Source: CAZOZP01 sp964584325 | Lineage (GTDB): Bacteria > Bacteroidota > Ignavibacteria > Ignavibacteriales > Melioribacteraceae | DNA: 62,877 nucleotides | Direction of reading: 5' to 3' | Assembly (NCBI GenBank): GCA_964584325.1 | Contig: CAZOZP010000010.1 | Location: forward strand, 1 to 62,877 | In this document: one piece after another, positions 10,401 to 18,034 of the stretch | Layout of the letters: each line of letters starts with the position of its first letter | How positions within the stretch are numbered: the first letter of the stretch is position 1 | Notes under the pieces: generated by a model | Told to the model about the DNA's origin: nothing | The model's database searches: none | Seen by the model: the letters and a program-made list of their open reading frames with translations, nothing else | Position numbers and translations under genes: made by a program

Positions 10401-11178
10401 GATGTTTTTTACTGATTATTCCCAATGCAGCTAATATTAATAGAACAAAAAATGCGTTTATATATTTAAGCCAGTCATTTATATTGTTAAGAGTTGTGGA
10501 TTTATATGGTTTTTCCATTATCAAATAAGCTGTTTTTTGGCTTTTACTGTCCACGAGAAAGAATCCGGCTTCCCTTCCGTCGGTCAGTATCTCTTCACTC
10601 TGATTATAGTAGATTCTAAATCCTGTTTGATATTTATTTTCAATATATTTTAGAAATCCAGTATTCTTTTCTGCATCAGCCGGATTTCTCATTTTCGGTT
10701 CAAAGACCAGGAAAGAGAAAACTGAATAGTTATTTCCTGATGAACTGATTTTAGAGGAATTCACGAGAAGAAGCGCGAAGTGTGTATCAATAAAAAATGA
10801 TCCGGGGGATAAGTGATTAAATTTTTCGGACGGATAACTGAAATTACTGCTCCAGATGAATTCCTCAAGGTTTCTCATCACCAGAAATCCCTGATTCTCG
10901 CCGGTGCTGATTTTATAGAAGTCTTCAAAAAACTGATTTCCGTTACTATTAATAATAACTTGTTCCAGTTTCTTTCTTACATTAATAAGAGAATCTTCTT
11001 TCAATCGGAATTCTTCATTTATCTCGGTTTTAATTTGTTCTATGTTTTGTGAAAGTATTGCCGGCCAGTTTAATTCTATATAATTGTATAAATTAGGCGA
11101 GAAAATCTGAATCCCGAAAAGAACCAGCAAAGAAACAATAATTGTAATTCCGGGAATACTGGTAATTAGCTTCTTCAT
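7453..11178 (-). CDS. NtrY-like giant membrane sensor histidine kinase
   Basis: Sensor kinase of 1241 residues. There is one N-terminal helix, an extracytoplasmic segment to about residue 230, a block of about eight membrane helices (about 235-490), a second large extracytoplasmic region, further helices near 755, 790 and 935, then a HAMP domain (about 965-1015). The phosphoacceptor is in VAHEIKNPLTPMKLS with H1040. The ATPase shows the N-box 'LINLIRNSIQAG', 'DNGEGI' and 'GMGIGL'. The HEIKNPLTPMKLS form is typical of NtrY-type kinases. It overlaps the helicase-nuclease start by 4 bases and lies 3 bases after the small secreted protein, so it is mid-operon. No response regulator is adjacent, so its partner is unknown. 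Confidence 0.87.
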   Translation of the reverse strand: MKKLITSIPGITIIVSLLVLFGIQIFSPNLYNYIELNWPAILSQNIEQIKTEINEEFRLKEDSLINVRKKLEQVIINSNGNQFFEDFYKISTGENQGFLVMRNLEEFIWSSNFSYPSEKFNHLSPGSFFIDTHFALLLVNSSKISSSGNNYSVFSFLVFEPKMRNPADAEKNTGFLKYIENKYQTGFRIYYNQSEEILTDGREAGFFLVDSKSQKTAYLIMEKPYKSTTLNNINDWLKYINAFFVLLILAALGIISKKHLNTAGKLLKFGSYLVFAAMLRVFLYYFNTGSLFGIFGLNQSAYFSSSFMWGLVSSPIEFTFTAILFLLIIVKFYKYAFECEIKVNSIFLRVIILIAFTAISLILLRGFGAAVKSIVFDSTLHYFKGNDLFPSVTIVIMVFNLLMLAVCSFAVTLVLFKHIFYLGKGLLTVKLNAVYIFVIIQVCAFVYDVMQKEPQGTPLIRILYITLAFWFVYSEVKTKKSKIFTYFYMVICSSALSILLLLHYNSSRESDSLKTIAMETLKDDENKMEFVLREAALHIMKTLTESTHSELRDEISGYKVWNSIPLRNEGIEFEVEVLDKRNSLIGQYGNFPIPVNRIMANTPIRQSVFPEIAKTEYGKSKVFHTSIKWSFEDSINYIIAVKAILRKASGYDAGQSYLKPKLKEYIPLDEDKLSIIEFNDGKLSGSFGEIIPKAEELNKISNAKLGIFQDTFKQIKLTDRDYLFYIAQTESMGKLKRVAVGLREKEVTLELFDFFKIFFIHFLICVLFASAAYLFHYRQKLELVLTFRYKLLLAFLVISIIPLVLLAVYLRSLTEIRNDDAIKKSLRQKAFKVISVLEESESKEENGLKEKFISAAGKTDVNFNVFNGYKMIPGIGRNYIPGRQNLLIPDVYLNIFGEGYVEYMIKDGLKYEYYIRYNSNGSSFVLSLDSENNQVYIPLKGSEFDVFLFAIYSIASIIIIIISSVLASQISEPISELTSAAKRLARGDSSIQIRKSYHGEIGDLVNGFNQMVKELRKNQVKIAEIERESAWKEMARQVAHEIKNPLTPMKLSVQQLIAAYNDKSPKFDMIFEKVTNTVITQIDVLKNIASEFSNFARMPHLKPEKVDIIFVLSEAAELFREDNAKIVLNLPDSPVFVWADRDQMGRTLINLIRNSIQAGASKIEAEIQADLDECKVILSDNGEGIKKDIIKKIFDADFTTKQDGMGIGLNMAKKFIESIDGRITVESGEKTVFSIILPRMK

Positions 11179-11181
11179 AGA

Positions 11182-11610
11182 TTAATTAATTGTTATTTGA
11201 GTTATCACCCATTTTTCATTCTGCTTCTGTAATGTTATAAACACTATAGAGTAGCCTCTTATTCCATTATGAAGATATTTTATGTTCCCTGATGCAAATG
11301 CAGTATTTTCTTTTACCTGAACATTATCGAAAGCACAATTTACCGGCTTAAAATCGTTAAGAAAGTTTTTAAGAATATAATAAGATTGATTGTTGCCATA
11401 GTAGCCTGAAACACCGTTTAGAAGACTAAGATAAGTTTTTGAACTCAGATTATCGGTCAGATCACTAATCTGTGAAAGTACAATTCCTCTTTCCGCTTTA
11501 ATGATAATTGCCTTAACTTTTCGTGTATCTTCATCTTTGCCGTCTTGTGCATTAAATAAAGATAAAGGCAAAAGCAAACATAGAAACACTATTAGAGTTG
11601 TTTTATTCAT
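11182..11610 (-). CDS. Small secreted protein, DUF4783-like
   Basis: A short exported protein of 142 residues from the chosen start. The preferred ATG at 11610 begins directly with a signal peptide (KTTLIVFLCLLLPLSLFNAQ), whereas the longer frame to 11634 adds eight residues before it. The mature part matches the look of DUF4783 proteins, which have an NTF2-like fold: 'ISDLTDNLSSKTYLSLL', then a 'YYILKNFL' helix and a C-terminal 'KWVITQITIN' strand. It is first in the unit that continues into the NtrY-like kinase. Function unknown; it could be a periplasmic accessory of the kinase, but nothing in the sequence shows that. Confidence 0.65.
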   Translation of the reverse strand: MNKTTLIVFLCLLLPLSLFNAQDGKDEDTRKVKAIIIKAERGIVLSQISDLTDNLSSKTYLSLLNGVSGYYGNNQSYYILKNFLNDFKPVNCAFDNVQVKENTAFASGNIKYLHNGIRGYSIVFITLQKQNEKWVITQITIN

Positions 11611-11662
11611 TAAGTCTTTAATTATATATTCCATAAAATAAGCAATTTAACTTAAAATCCGT

Positions 11663-11697
11663 AAAAAAAAACCGGGACTATACGCCCGGTTTTTTTT
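11663..11697. terminator. Bidirectional rho-independent terminator
   Basis: Stem ACCGGG (11671-11676) and CCCGGT (11685-11690), flanked by A8 on the left and T7 on the right. It can therefore terminate transcription from either direction. For minus-strand genes it lies after the FN3 lipoprotein's upstream neighbour boundary and insulates the DUF4783 unit from that lipoprotein. Confidence 0.8.
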
Positions 11698-11712
11698 GAG
11701 ATAAGAATAAAT

Positions 11713-12549
11713 TTACTTTGTAACGTTTCTTCTGCTTATAAGATTAAGTTTATTTAATATTGTTCTTGTTTTTTCTCTGTCTTTAAGCATTCTTTCACCT
11801 TGAACTGTCTGGTAAGACCAATCGAAAGTAAGTCTGTCTGATATTATATTATTAACTCTAATTTTAGCGAACTTATTATCCCAGGTCCAAACAACATATG
11901 TATGACCCGGAATAGCTTTTACATATTTTATATCACCTGCTTTAATGGCATTATCCCAGCCTGTTTCAGGAGCATAAAATATATCATAAATGTCTGTCGT
12001 AACTCCCATATCCACAATTTCAGTATCACTGAAAACATTTAAATAATGTCCGGTTGCATCATTATCCCAATAAAAATCGGCATTCTGATCATCCCAGGCA
12101 ACAACTGCTTTTGAACTAATATCATACCCTGATTGCGCATCAGTATTAATAAGGGAAACATTTTTACCTTCCGGTCTTGGAACTGCTCTCAGCATTTCTA
12201 TGCTTAAATCGCTTTCATTGCCGTCATAGTCATATGCTGTAACTCCATAATAAATTTCATCCCCGTTTACTGCTTCCCAATCTATATAGTAATCATTTTC
12301 TGTACTTCCTATCCACTCATATTTTCCGTTATGACTGTATGAATAGTAAATATTGTACCCTGCTAGATCTCTTTCGCTATTATAATCCCAAAAAATATCA
12401 ACCCTTCTGTCTCCATTAATCAAATAAACATTTTTCGGCCTTGCCGGCGGCGTTGTATCCATAGAATCAAACTGATTTTCATCGCAAGCAGTAAGAAACA
12501 TAAATGCAATTAAAGCTGTTATTGGTAATACTCTCATAAACGATTTCAT
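11713..12549 (-). CDS. Fibronectin type III-containing lipoprotein
   Basis: Envelope lipoprotein of 278 residues. The signal peptide ends in lipobox LTAC with lipidated C22. Residues 34-125 ('PPARPKNVYLINGDRRVDI', 'DLAGYNIYYS', 'YGVTAYDYDGNES') form a fibronectin type III domain. The C-terminal half, rich in Trp and Asp, is not recognised. It stands alone between a terminator at 11663-11697 and the 12646-12677 palindrome. A surface-exposed binding or scaffold role is inferred from the FN3 domain only. Confidence 0.75.
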   Translation of the reverse strand: MKSFMRVLPITALIAFMFLTACDENQFDSMDTTPPARPKNVYLINGDRRVDIFWDYNSERDLAGYNIYYSYSHNGKYEWIGSTENDYYIDWEAVNGDEIYYGVTAYDYDGNESDLSIEMLRAVPRPEGKNVSLINTDAQSGYDISSKAVVAWDDQNADFYWDNDATGHYLNVFSDTEIVDMGVTTDIYDIFYAPETGWDNAIKAGDIKYVKAIPGHTYVVWTWDNKFAKIRVNNIISDRLTFDWSYQTVQGERMLKDREKTRTILNKLNLISRRNVTK

Positions 12550-12645
12550 TTTTTGTCTCCCAAGTTTTAGATAGAAGAGCTAAGCAAATGGCATGCCAGA
12601 TAATTTCATTCTATTTCTTTATCGTTTTCCGGTATGGTTAAATCT

Positions 12646-12677
12646 AGTGTCCATAATTTTCTACAATTATGGACACT
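12646..12677. repeat. Perfect 13-bp palindrome downstream of pyrC
   Basis: AGTGTCCATAATT (12646-12658) and its exact complement (12665-12677) are separated by 6 bases, seven bases beyond the pyrC stop. No U tract follows on either strand, so a classic terminator is not shown. It may be a 3'-end hairpin for the pyr operon, an operator for the downstream lipoprotein, or a remnant inverted repeat. Confidence 0.5.
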
Positions 12678-12683
12678 TTAATA

Positions 12684-13973
12684 TCAGATACTTTTTACAT
12701 TTCCATTCGAATATATTTTAGAATTATTTATTACAGCTTTTGCTCTGCCTTTAAAGTTATAATTCTTAAATATTGCGTTTTTGGATTTTGATTTAGTCCC
12801 ACTTGTGCAATATGTCCATTCTTCATTTAAATCGATAATCGTAATATTTGCCTTTTCCCCAATAGTGATTGAGGGAACTTCCAGTCCGAGAATTTTCCGT
12901 GGGTTTATGCTCATTTTTTCAATTAGCTGAGCCAGTGCAAGTTTATTTTTATGAACCAGTAATGTAATTGCGGCAGGTAATGCTGTTTCCAGTCCGATAC
13001 TACCGAATGGAGCGTAAATAAATTCTACATCTTTTTCTTCAATTGAATGAGGCTGATGATCGGAGGCAATGCAGTCAATCGTGCCATCCGAAAGTCCGGA
13101 AATCAATGCTTCAGCATCTTCATTTGACCTGATAGGAGGATTCACCTTAAAGTCTGTATCATAACTCATCATAACTGAATCATCAAAAGCAAACAGATGC
13201 GGAAGTGTTTCAGCGGTAACTTTGACACCTCGCATTTTTGCATCCCTTATTAATTCAACTGTTCTTTTCGAACTGATATGTGCCAGATGTAACCGCCCTC
13301 CTGAGTATTCAGCAACAGCAATATCTCTGGCTGCTATGATCTCTTCCGCCGGAGATGGCTGCGGCGGTAATCCTAGTTCTGTAGAAATAAAGCTTTCATT
13401 CATTGCCCATCCTGTAAAAGATTCATCTTCACAGTGATCAATAACAACCTTGTTCGTCATAGATGCATATTCAAGAGCTCTTTTAAGAATATCCGAATTT
13501 TTTATTGTGTGTGTATCATCAGAAAAGCCTACTGCACCGGAATCGGATAATTCTATCATAGGCGAAAGACTTTCTCCTTTGCTTCCAATTGTAGCTGCAG
13601 CAATCGGAAATAAATCAACTATTAATCCGGCGGATTTTTCAAGCATAAGCTTAATTACTTCGGCAGAATCAGCAACCGGATTTGTATCCGGCATGCAGGC
13701 AATGCCTGTAAACCCGCCTTCGGCAGCTGCTCTACATCCGCTTTGAATCGTTTCTTCATCTTCCCTGCCGGGCTCCCGGAGGTGAGTATGCATATCGAAA
13801 AATCCGGGTGTACATATACATCCGGTAAAATCAAATACTTCTGAAGATTTTAATTCAGATTCAGTTATGTTTCCAATCTTCGAAATAATACCGTCAGTAA
13901 TCATTAAATCTGAGTCAGATTCAAGATTACATACCGGATCAATTAACTTTATTCCTTTTAATACTATTTGCAT
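12684..13973 (-). CDS. pyrC: Dihydroorotase
   Basis: Cyclises carbamoyl aspartate to dihydroorotate, the third step of UMP synthesis. This 429-residue amidohydrolase has the metal motif DMHTHLREPG with H62 and H64. Further ligands are in DHCEDES and HLAHISS, and the late aspartate is in 'DCIASDHQPHS'. It is last in the pyrR-pyrB-pyrC operon, 10 bp after pyrB. Length and motifs fit class I dihydroorotases. Expression is expected to follow the pyrR leader. Confidence 0.96.
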   Translation of the reverse strand: MQIVLKGIKLIDPVCNLESDSDLMITDGIISKIGNITESELKSSEVFDFTGCICTPGFFDMHTHLREPGREDEETIQSGCRAAAEGGFTGIACMPDTNPVADSAEVIKLMLEKSAGLIVDLFPIAAATIGSKGESLSPMIELSDSGAVGFSDDTHTIKNSDILKRALEYASMTNKVVIDHCEDESFTGWAMNESFISTELGLPPQPSPAEEIIAARDIAVAEYSGGRLHLAHISSKRTVELIRDAKMRGVKVTAETLPHLFAFDDSVMMSYDTDFKVNPPIRSNEDAEALISGLSDGTIDCIASDHQPHSIEEKDVEFIYAPFGSIGLETALPAAITLLVHKNKLALAQLIEKMSINPRKILGLEVPSITIGEKANITIIDLNEEWTYCTSGTKSKSKNAIFKNYNFKGRAKAVINNSKIYSNGNVKSI

Positions 13974-13983
13974 TTTTCACCTG

Positions 13984-14907
13984 TTATTTATTCATATTTC
14001 CCAACAAATAGAGTACTGCCATTCTTATAGCCACTCCATTTGTCACTTGGTTTAGTATAACCTGAAAAGGTCCGTCGGCTACTTCTGAAGAAAGTTCAAC
14101 ACCTCTGTTTATCGGCCCGGGATGAAGAATCAGAATATCCTTGTTGAATTTGTTTAATCTTTCTTCTGTAATTCCAAAGTATCTGTGATATTCCCTGAGA
14201 CTTGGAATTCCGGCTCCGGCTTTTCTTTCTAACTGAATTCTCAGAACATTCAATACATCATTCTCGCTGATTGCTTGATCAATATCATTATAAACTTTAA
14301 CTCCAAGCTTATCTATCTCAACTGGAATCATTGTGGCAGGACCGCAGACAGAGACATTTGCCCCCATTGTTTTTAGTCCGTAAATATTACTTAATGCAAC
14401 ACGGCTATGTGATATATCTCCCACAATACAAATATTCAATCCTTCCAGAGTTCCGAGTTTTTCCCTGATTGTGTACATATCCAATAAGCCTTGAGTAGGA
14501 TGTTCGTGTGCTCCGTCACCTGCATTGATTACATTGCAATTAGAAATTTTTGACAAAAACAAAGGTACGCCAGCTGATTCGTGCCTTACTACAATCATAT
14601 CAACTTTCATTGCTTCAATATTACGCACTGTATCGCGGAAAGTCTCACCCTTCTTAGTACTGGAACTGGAAGTTGCAAAATTTATTGTATCTGCGGATAG
14701 GCGTTTTTGAGCAAGCTCAAAGGAAATTCTGGTTCTGGTTGAATTCTCAAAAAACAAATTCACAACTGTGATTCCTTTCAGCGTAGGTACTTTTTTGATC
14801 GGTCTTTCCAATACTTCACGGAAAGTAACGGCAGTATCCAGAAAAAGCTGAATATCTTCTTTTGGAACTCCTTGTAAACCTAATAAATGTCTGCTTGATA
14901 AAGACAT
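13984..14907 (-). CDS. pyrB: Aspartate carbamoyltransferase catalytic subunit
   Basis: Condenses carbamoyl phosphate with aspartate, the committed step of pyrimidine synthesis. The 307-residue length is typical of the catalytic chain. The carbamoyl-phosphate loop is STRTR at residues 56-60, and HPTQGLLD is the second signature. No pyrI regulatory chain is encoded nearby, consistent with control through PyrR rather than allosteric PyrI (inference). It sits 8 bp after pyrR and 10 bp before pyrC. Confidence 0.97.
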   Translation of the reverse strand: MSLSSRHLLGLQGVPKEDIQLFLDTAVTFREVLERPIKKVPTLKGITVVNLFFENSTRTRISFELAQKRLSADTINFATSSSSTKKGETFRDTVRNIEAMKVDMIVVRHESAGVPLFLSKISNCNVINAGDGAHEHPTQGLLDMYTIREKLGTLEGLNICIVGDISHSRVALSNIYGLKTMGANVSVCGPATMIPVEIDKLGVKVYNDIDQAISENDVLNVLRIQLERKAGAGIPSLREYHRYFGITEERLNKFNKDILILHPGPINRGVELSSEVADGPFQVILNQVTNGVAIRMAVLYLLGNMNK

Positions 14908-14915
14908 AAAATACC

Positions 14916-15464
14916 TTATGTTAAATTTGAAATATCTATTAAATATAAAGCGTCTTCGTTATCGCTTTCTTTCATTTTCAACTGAACTTCTTCGTTAATT
15001 GATGTTGGAATGTTTTTCCCTACAAAATCGGCTTTTATCGGAAGTTCGCGATGGCCGCGGTCGCATAAAACGCATAGCTGAACTGAACTTGGTCTTCCAA
15101 GATCCATTATTGCATCAAGAGCCGAACGGACTGTTCTGCCTGTGTAAAGAACATCATCTACAAGAATTACATCCTTTTCGTTAATATCAAATGTAATATC
15201 GGTAATCGAAACCATTGGCTGTTTCAATCTCGTTCGGAAGTCATCCCGGTAAAGAGTAACATCCAAAACTCCCATCAGTACATCATTCTTATCAATTTCT
15301 TTTATTTTTTCCTTTATTCTGGCTGCTAAAAATTCACCTCTTGTTCTCATACCGACAAGAACAATATTTTTTGAACCTTGATTACGCTCAAGAATTTCAT
15401 GAGCCAATCTTGTAAGAGTGCGGTTAAGACCCTCTTCATCAATAATTAATGCTTTAATTTTCAT
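14916..15464 (-). CDS. pyrR: Bifunctional PyrR: pyr RNA-binding attenuator / uracil phosphoribosyltransferase
   Basis: A 182-residue PRTase-fold protein. The PRPP loop VDDVLYTGRT begins near residue 102 with D103-D104. PyrR proteins bind UMP/UTP and a conserved loop in pyr mRNA to lower expression, and have weak uracil phosphoribosyltransferase activity. Being first in pyrR-pyrB-pyrC and directly behind a leader with a matching RNA motif points to autoregulation. The likely ribosome site AGAGGA lies inside the 3' arm of the leader hairpin, 9 bases from the ATG. Confidence 0.95.
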   Translation of the reverse strand: MKIKALIIDEEGLNRTLTRLAHEILERNQGSKNIVLVGMRTRGEFLAARIKEKIKEIDKNDVLMGVLDVTLYRDDFRTRLKQPMVSITDITFDINEKDVILVDDVLYTGRTVRSALDAIMDLGRPSSVQLCVLCDRGHRELPIKADFVGKNIPTSINEEVQLKMKESDNEDALYLIDISNLT

Positions 15465-15586
15465 AAAAAAAATCCTCTTAGGCCAAAGGCCGAAGAGGCT
15501 CCCAATGTGTTATTAAATATTTGATTCATATATTCCTTCTTATCTCACCGGATAGTATTAAAGGATAAACAATGTTGAAAATTATA
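15465..15586 (-). promoter_or_regulatory. PyrR-type leader with binding-loop motif and start-abutting hairpin
   Basis: Leader of the pyr operon. Reading the minus strand, a TATAAT-like -10 (15581-15586) is followed by UCCGGUGAG (15552 down to 15544), an exact match to the UCCNGNGAG core of the PyrR-binding loop. Next comes a hairpin, CCTCTT/AAGAGG with inner GGCC/GGCC and a TTT loop (15498 to 15474), then a U-rich run ending at the pyrR ATG. The hairpin could terminate transcription, hide the AGAGGA ribosome site, or both. The motifs are seen directly; regulation is inferred from the known PyrR mechanism. A clean antiterminator pairing was not found by eye. Confidence 0.65.
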
Positions 15587-15615
15587 TATAATGAAACCTA
15601 AAGTAAAGAGAATTT

Positions 15616-16851
15616 TTATTTTCCGGGAACATTTAATACATTAATTATTTTCTCTTTTAACTTATCCAGTCTCTGTGTCTGTAACGGTCGAAAATATTCA
15701 TTTTCTCCATAAAATATCATTTTTCCGTATGTGGAAGGCGATGTTACTTTTCCTGAACAATTCCGAAGAACAATTGTCCGGTTATCCAGATCTTTAACTT
15801 CAATACTTATATAGGCACCCACCGCCTTACTTCCCCGGCCAATATCTTTCTTTGGAAATCTGAACCGAAATAAAACCTCCTCACCTCCGTCTTCACATTC
15901 TACTTGAAAACCTCCTGAACCAATATTTTCTGATTTGTACCCGATTTGATTAAATAATCCCTCAAACCTCACAACATCTTCATCAATCTCATCTCGAAAA
16001 GATAATTCTCTTTTTCGTGTTTTGCCGTAAATCCTTTCTCCGTTTTTATCTATACTTAAAGCAATCTTATTAAAAAAAACCGAATCAGATTTAATCAAAC
16101 TTTTATTAATAATCATTATTGCAGTTAAATAGGTTTCATCATACCTGAAATACAATTTTCCGTAGTTAACAATATCTTCACCGTCCATGGATTCTTCCCA
16201 TTTCCACTTGCTGTCTATCACTACTGCATCCGAATATCCCGGATAAATATTATTAAATTCCGGATACACCGGCAGAATGAAAAATTCATCTTTTTTATAT
16301 GTAACAAGGTCCTGAGTTCTGTAATAGCCTTCAAAGCAAAGATTATTTTTATAATTAGTGTATTGTTCCAGTCCGTATTCACGGTTTTCGTATTTGTTAA
16401 CACTAGAAATGTAGTCATCAACTTCGGCAAATTCTTCATTAATAAAAGAAAATCCTCTGATCCTCCAATGTTTATCTTTAATCTTTTGAGTTAGAAAACA
16501 GGTGGTATCCTTTATGGCAAAACCAATCTCAATCGGAATAACCACAAAAGTGAGAGAATCTGAATAGACTGTTTCATATTTATCTCCTTTATCAACCATC
16601 ATAAAAATAAAAATATTTCTACCTTTATCCCTCTTATGCCTGATCCCAAAAGCTATGTCATTCTTCCCGTCACCTGTATAATCACCAATCTCAAGAGCTG
16701 TAATATTAAAATCTTCAGGAACATATTTTTCAATGGTATTTATATACGCCGGATTAAGAGATTCTTGTGCAATATCAAGAAATTGACTTTTTGTAAGTAC
16801 CTGCGGCAAAACTACCTGAAAAGCAATAAGAAGCAGTAATAATATTCTCAT
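15616..16851 (-). CDS. Secreted protein of unknown function with FG-GAP-like segment
   Basis: A 411-residue exported protein: the signal peptide is residues 1-17 (MRILLLLLIAFQVVLPQ). Residues 50-75 contain 'EIGDYTGDGKNDIAFGI', like the calcium-binding FG-GAP/VCBS type repeat. The C-terminal half ('AVVIDSKWKW', 'RYDETYLTAIMIIN', 'VGAYISIEVKD') resembles carbohydrate-binding-family-9-like beta sandwiches, but this is a weak impression. It ends shortly before the pyr leader, and its own transcription probably starts near 16900. Not otherwise recognised. Confidence 0.55.
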   Translation of the reverse strand: MRILLLLLIAFQVVLPQVLTKSQFLDIAQESLNPAYINTIEKYVPEDFNITALEIGDYTGDGKNDIAFGIRHKRDKGRNIFIFMMVDKGDKYETVYSDSLTFVVIPIEIGFAIKDTTCFLTQKIKDKHWRIRGFSFINEEFAEVDDYISSVNKYENREYGLEQYTNYKNNLCFEGYYRTQDLVTYKKDEFFILPVYPEFNNIYPGYSDAVVIDSKWKWEESMDGEDIVNYGKLYFRYDETYLTAIMIINKSLIKSDSVFFNKIALSIDKNGERIYGKTRKRELSFRDEIDEDVVRFEGLFNQIGYKSENIGSGGFQVECEDGGEEVLFRFRFPKKDIGRGSKAVGAYISIEVKDLDNRTIVLRNCSGKVTSPSTYGKMIFYGENEYFRPLQTQRLDKLKEKIINVLNVPGK

Positions 16852-16939
16852 AACACACTATTTTTGTTTAATTTCAAAAATACGAAATATTTTCTTTAAT
16901 TTTTATGTAAAGAGCTTTATTTTTGTGTGACAATTTTTT

Positions 16940-17013
16940 CGGGGTGTAGCGCAGCCCGGTAGCGCGCTTCGTTCGGGACGAAGAGGCCGTAGGTTCGAAT
17001 CCTATCACCCCGA
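16940..17013 (+). tRNA. tRNA-Pro (anticodon CGG)
   Basis: A complete cloverleaf of 74 bases can be folded by eye. The acceptor CGGGGTG pairs with CACCCCG, the D stem is GCGC/GCGC, and the anticodon stem CTTCG/CGAAG encloses loop TTCGGGA with anticodon CGG and G37. The T arm contains GGTTCGAATCC, and the discriminator base is A. CCA is not encoded. It lies 31 bp upstream of yajQ on the same strand. Confidence 0.97.
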
Positions 17014-17044
17014 CTCATTTACAATATTTTAATTCCGGAGTATC

Positions 17045-17542
17045 ATGGCGCAGAATTTTTCTTTTGATGTAATTTCTGAAATAGATTTTCAGGAAGTTGA
17101 CAACGCTGTTAATCAGGCAGAAAAGGAAATTACTCAAAGATACGATCTCAAAGATTCTAAAACTGAGATTGAACTTAACAAGAAAGAAAAATTTCTGTCT
17201 ATTAATTCAAAAGACGATTATTCACTGAAAGCTTCTATTGATATTCTTGAAAACAAGTTTATAAAGAGAGGAATCTCCTTAAAAGCCCTGGTTTATGAAG
17301 AACCTGAAGCTGCATCATCAGGAAGACTTAAACAAAAGATTGTTCTGCAAAGCGGAATTTCTAAAGACAATGCAAAGAAAATCACTAAATTGGTTAAAGA
17401 TGCTGGTCTGAAGGTTAATGCCCAGATAATGGATGAAATTGTCAGAGTTCAAGGTGCAAAGAAAGATGATCTTCAACAGATTATGCAGCAAATTAAAGAA
17501 GCAGATTTAAGTTTCCCCGTTCAATTCACTAATTATAAATAA
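17045..17542 (+). CDS. yajQ: YajQ family nucleotide/RNA-binding protein
   Basis: A 165-residue cytosolic protein of the YajQ (UPF0234) family; some members bind cyclic di-GMP, and in others RNA binding has been reported. The N-terminus 'FDVISEIDFQEVDNAVNQA' and 'KEITQRYDLKDSKTEIEL' are characteristic, as is 'VRVQGAKKDDLQQIM' near the C-terminus. The length is standard. It follows tRNA-Pro by 31 bp and may be read from the same promoter. The next 490 bases downstream are non-coding. Confidence 0.92.
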   Translation: MAQNFSFDVISEIDFQEVDNAVNQAEKEITQRYDLKDSKTEIELNKKEKFLSINSKDDYSLKASIDILENKFIKRGISLKALVYEEPEAASSGRLKQKIVLQSGISKDNAKKITKLVKDAGLKVNAQIMDEIVRVQGAKKDDLQQIMQQIKEADLSFPVQFTNYK

Positions 17543-18000
17543 TTTTCGTTTTTCATCCTGATATCTATCCCGATTAGTTTCCTGCCGGTTTTTTTCTTTA
17601 TGACTTTCCATTATTATATTTCCTGAATTCAAATGCCTGTTGAACGAATTCAAATGTTTGTTTCCTGAACAGAAGTGATTCTTTCAACCCAAATTTGTTA
17701 TTAGGAAAAAAATAATGACAAATCTATTAACAAAATCTATAATTTTCTAAAAAACGAAATGTAAGATTTTTGTAAGTCGGGGTTACCCATACTATTCTTT
17801 ATTGGCAAGGCAATTAAAAGAAACGATTATTCTAACGAATAATTTGGGTTTAATAGTTGATATATTATATTCGGAGCCGATGAAGATATTTTTCGATTTT
17901 AATATCCGCCTTTTCTATAAAGAATAGGCCATATTCTTAATTACTCGTTTAGTTTAGGGTGAATCGTTAAAGGCAGAAATAATTTATTGAAGTTAGAACA
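17543..18000. other. Gene-free interval with nested hairpins
   Basis: No coding region is supported. The interval contains an 11-bp long-range inverted repeat (17792-17802 with 17917-17927). Inside it are a perfect 7-bp hairpin (17826-17832 with 17837-17843) and a 6-bp hairpin (17885-17890 with 17901-17906). The outer AACGATT near 17822 also has its complement AATCGTT near 17963. This could be a structured RNA, but no terminator or clear promoter frames it and the strand is undetermined. Confidence 0.35.
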
Positions 18001-18028
18001 AAAAAAAGGCTCCGGTAAGGAGCCTTTT
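18001..18028 (-). terminator. Rho-independent terminator of the tonB gene
   Basis: On the minus strand, a perfect 10-bp stem (18028-18019 with 18013-18004) with a 5-base loop is followed by a run of seven or more U. It starts six bases after the TonB stop codon. Confidence 0.88.
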
Positions 18029-18034
18029 AAGTAT

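Noticed and set aside
13450..13746. Plus-strand open frame inside pyrC
   Set aside because: Antisense shadow of a conserved gene, with no recognisable domain.
17770..17970. 6S RNA, RNase P RNA or SRP RNA in the yajQ-tonB interval
   Set aside because: None of the conserved sequence blocks of these RNAs could be found; only generic hairpins are visible.
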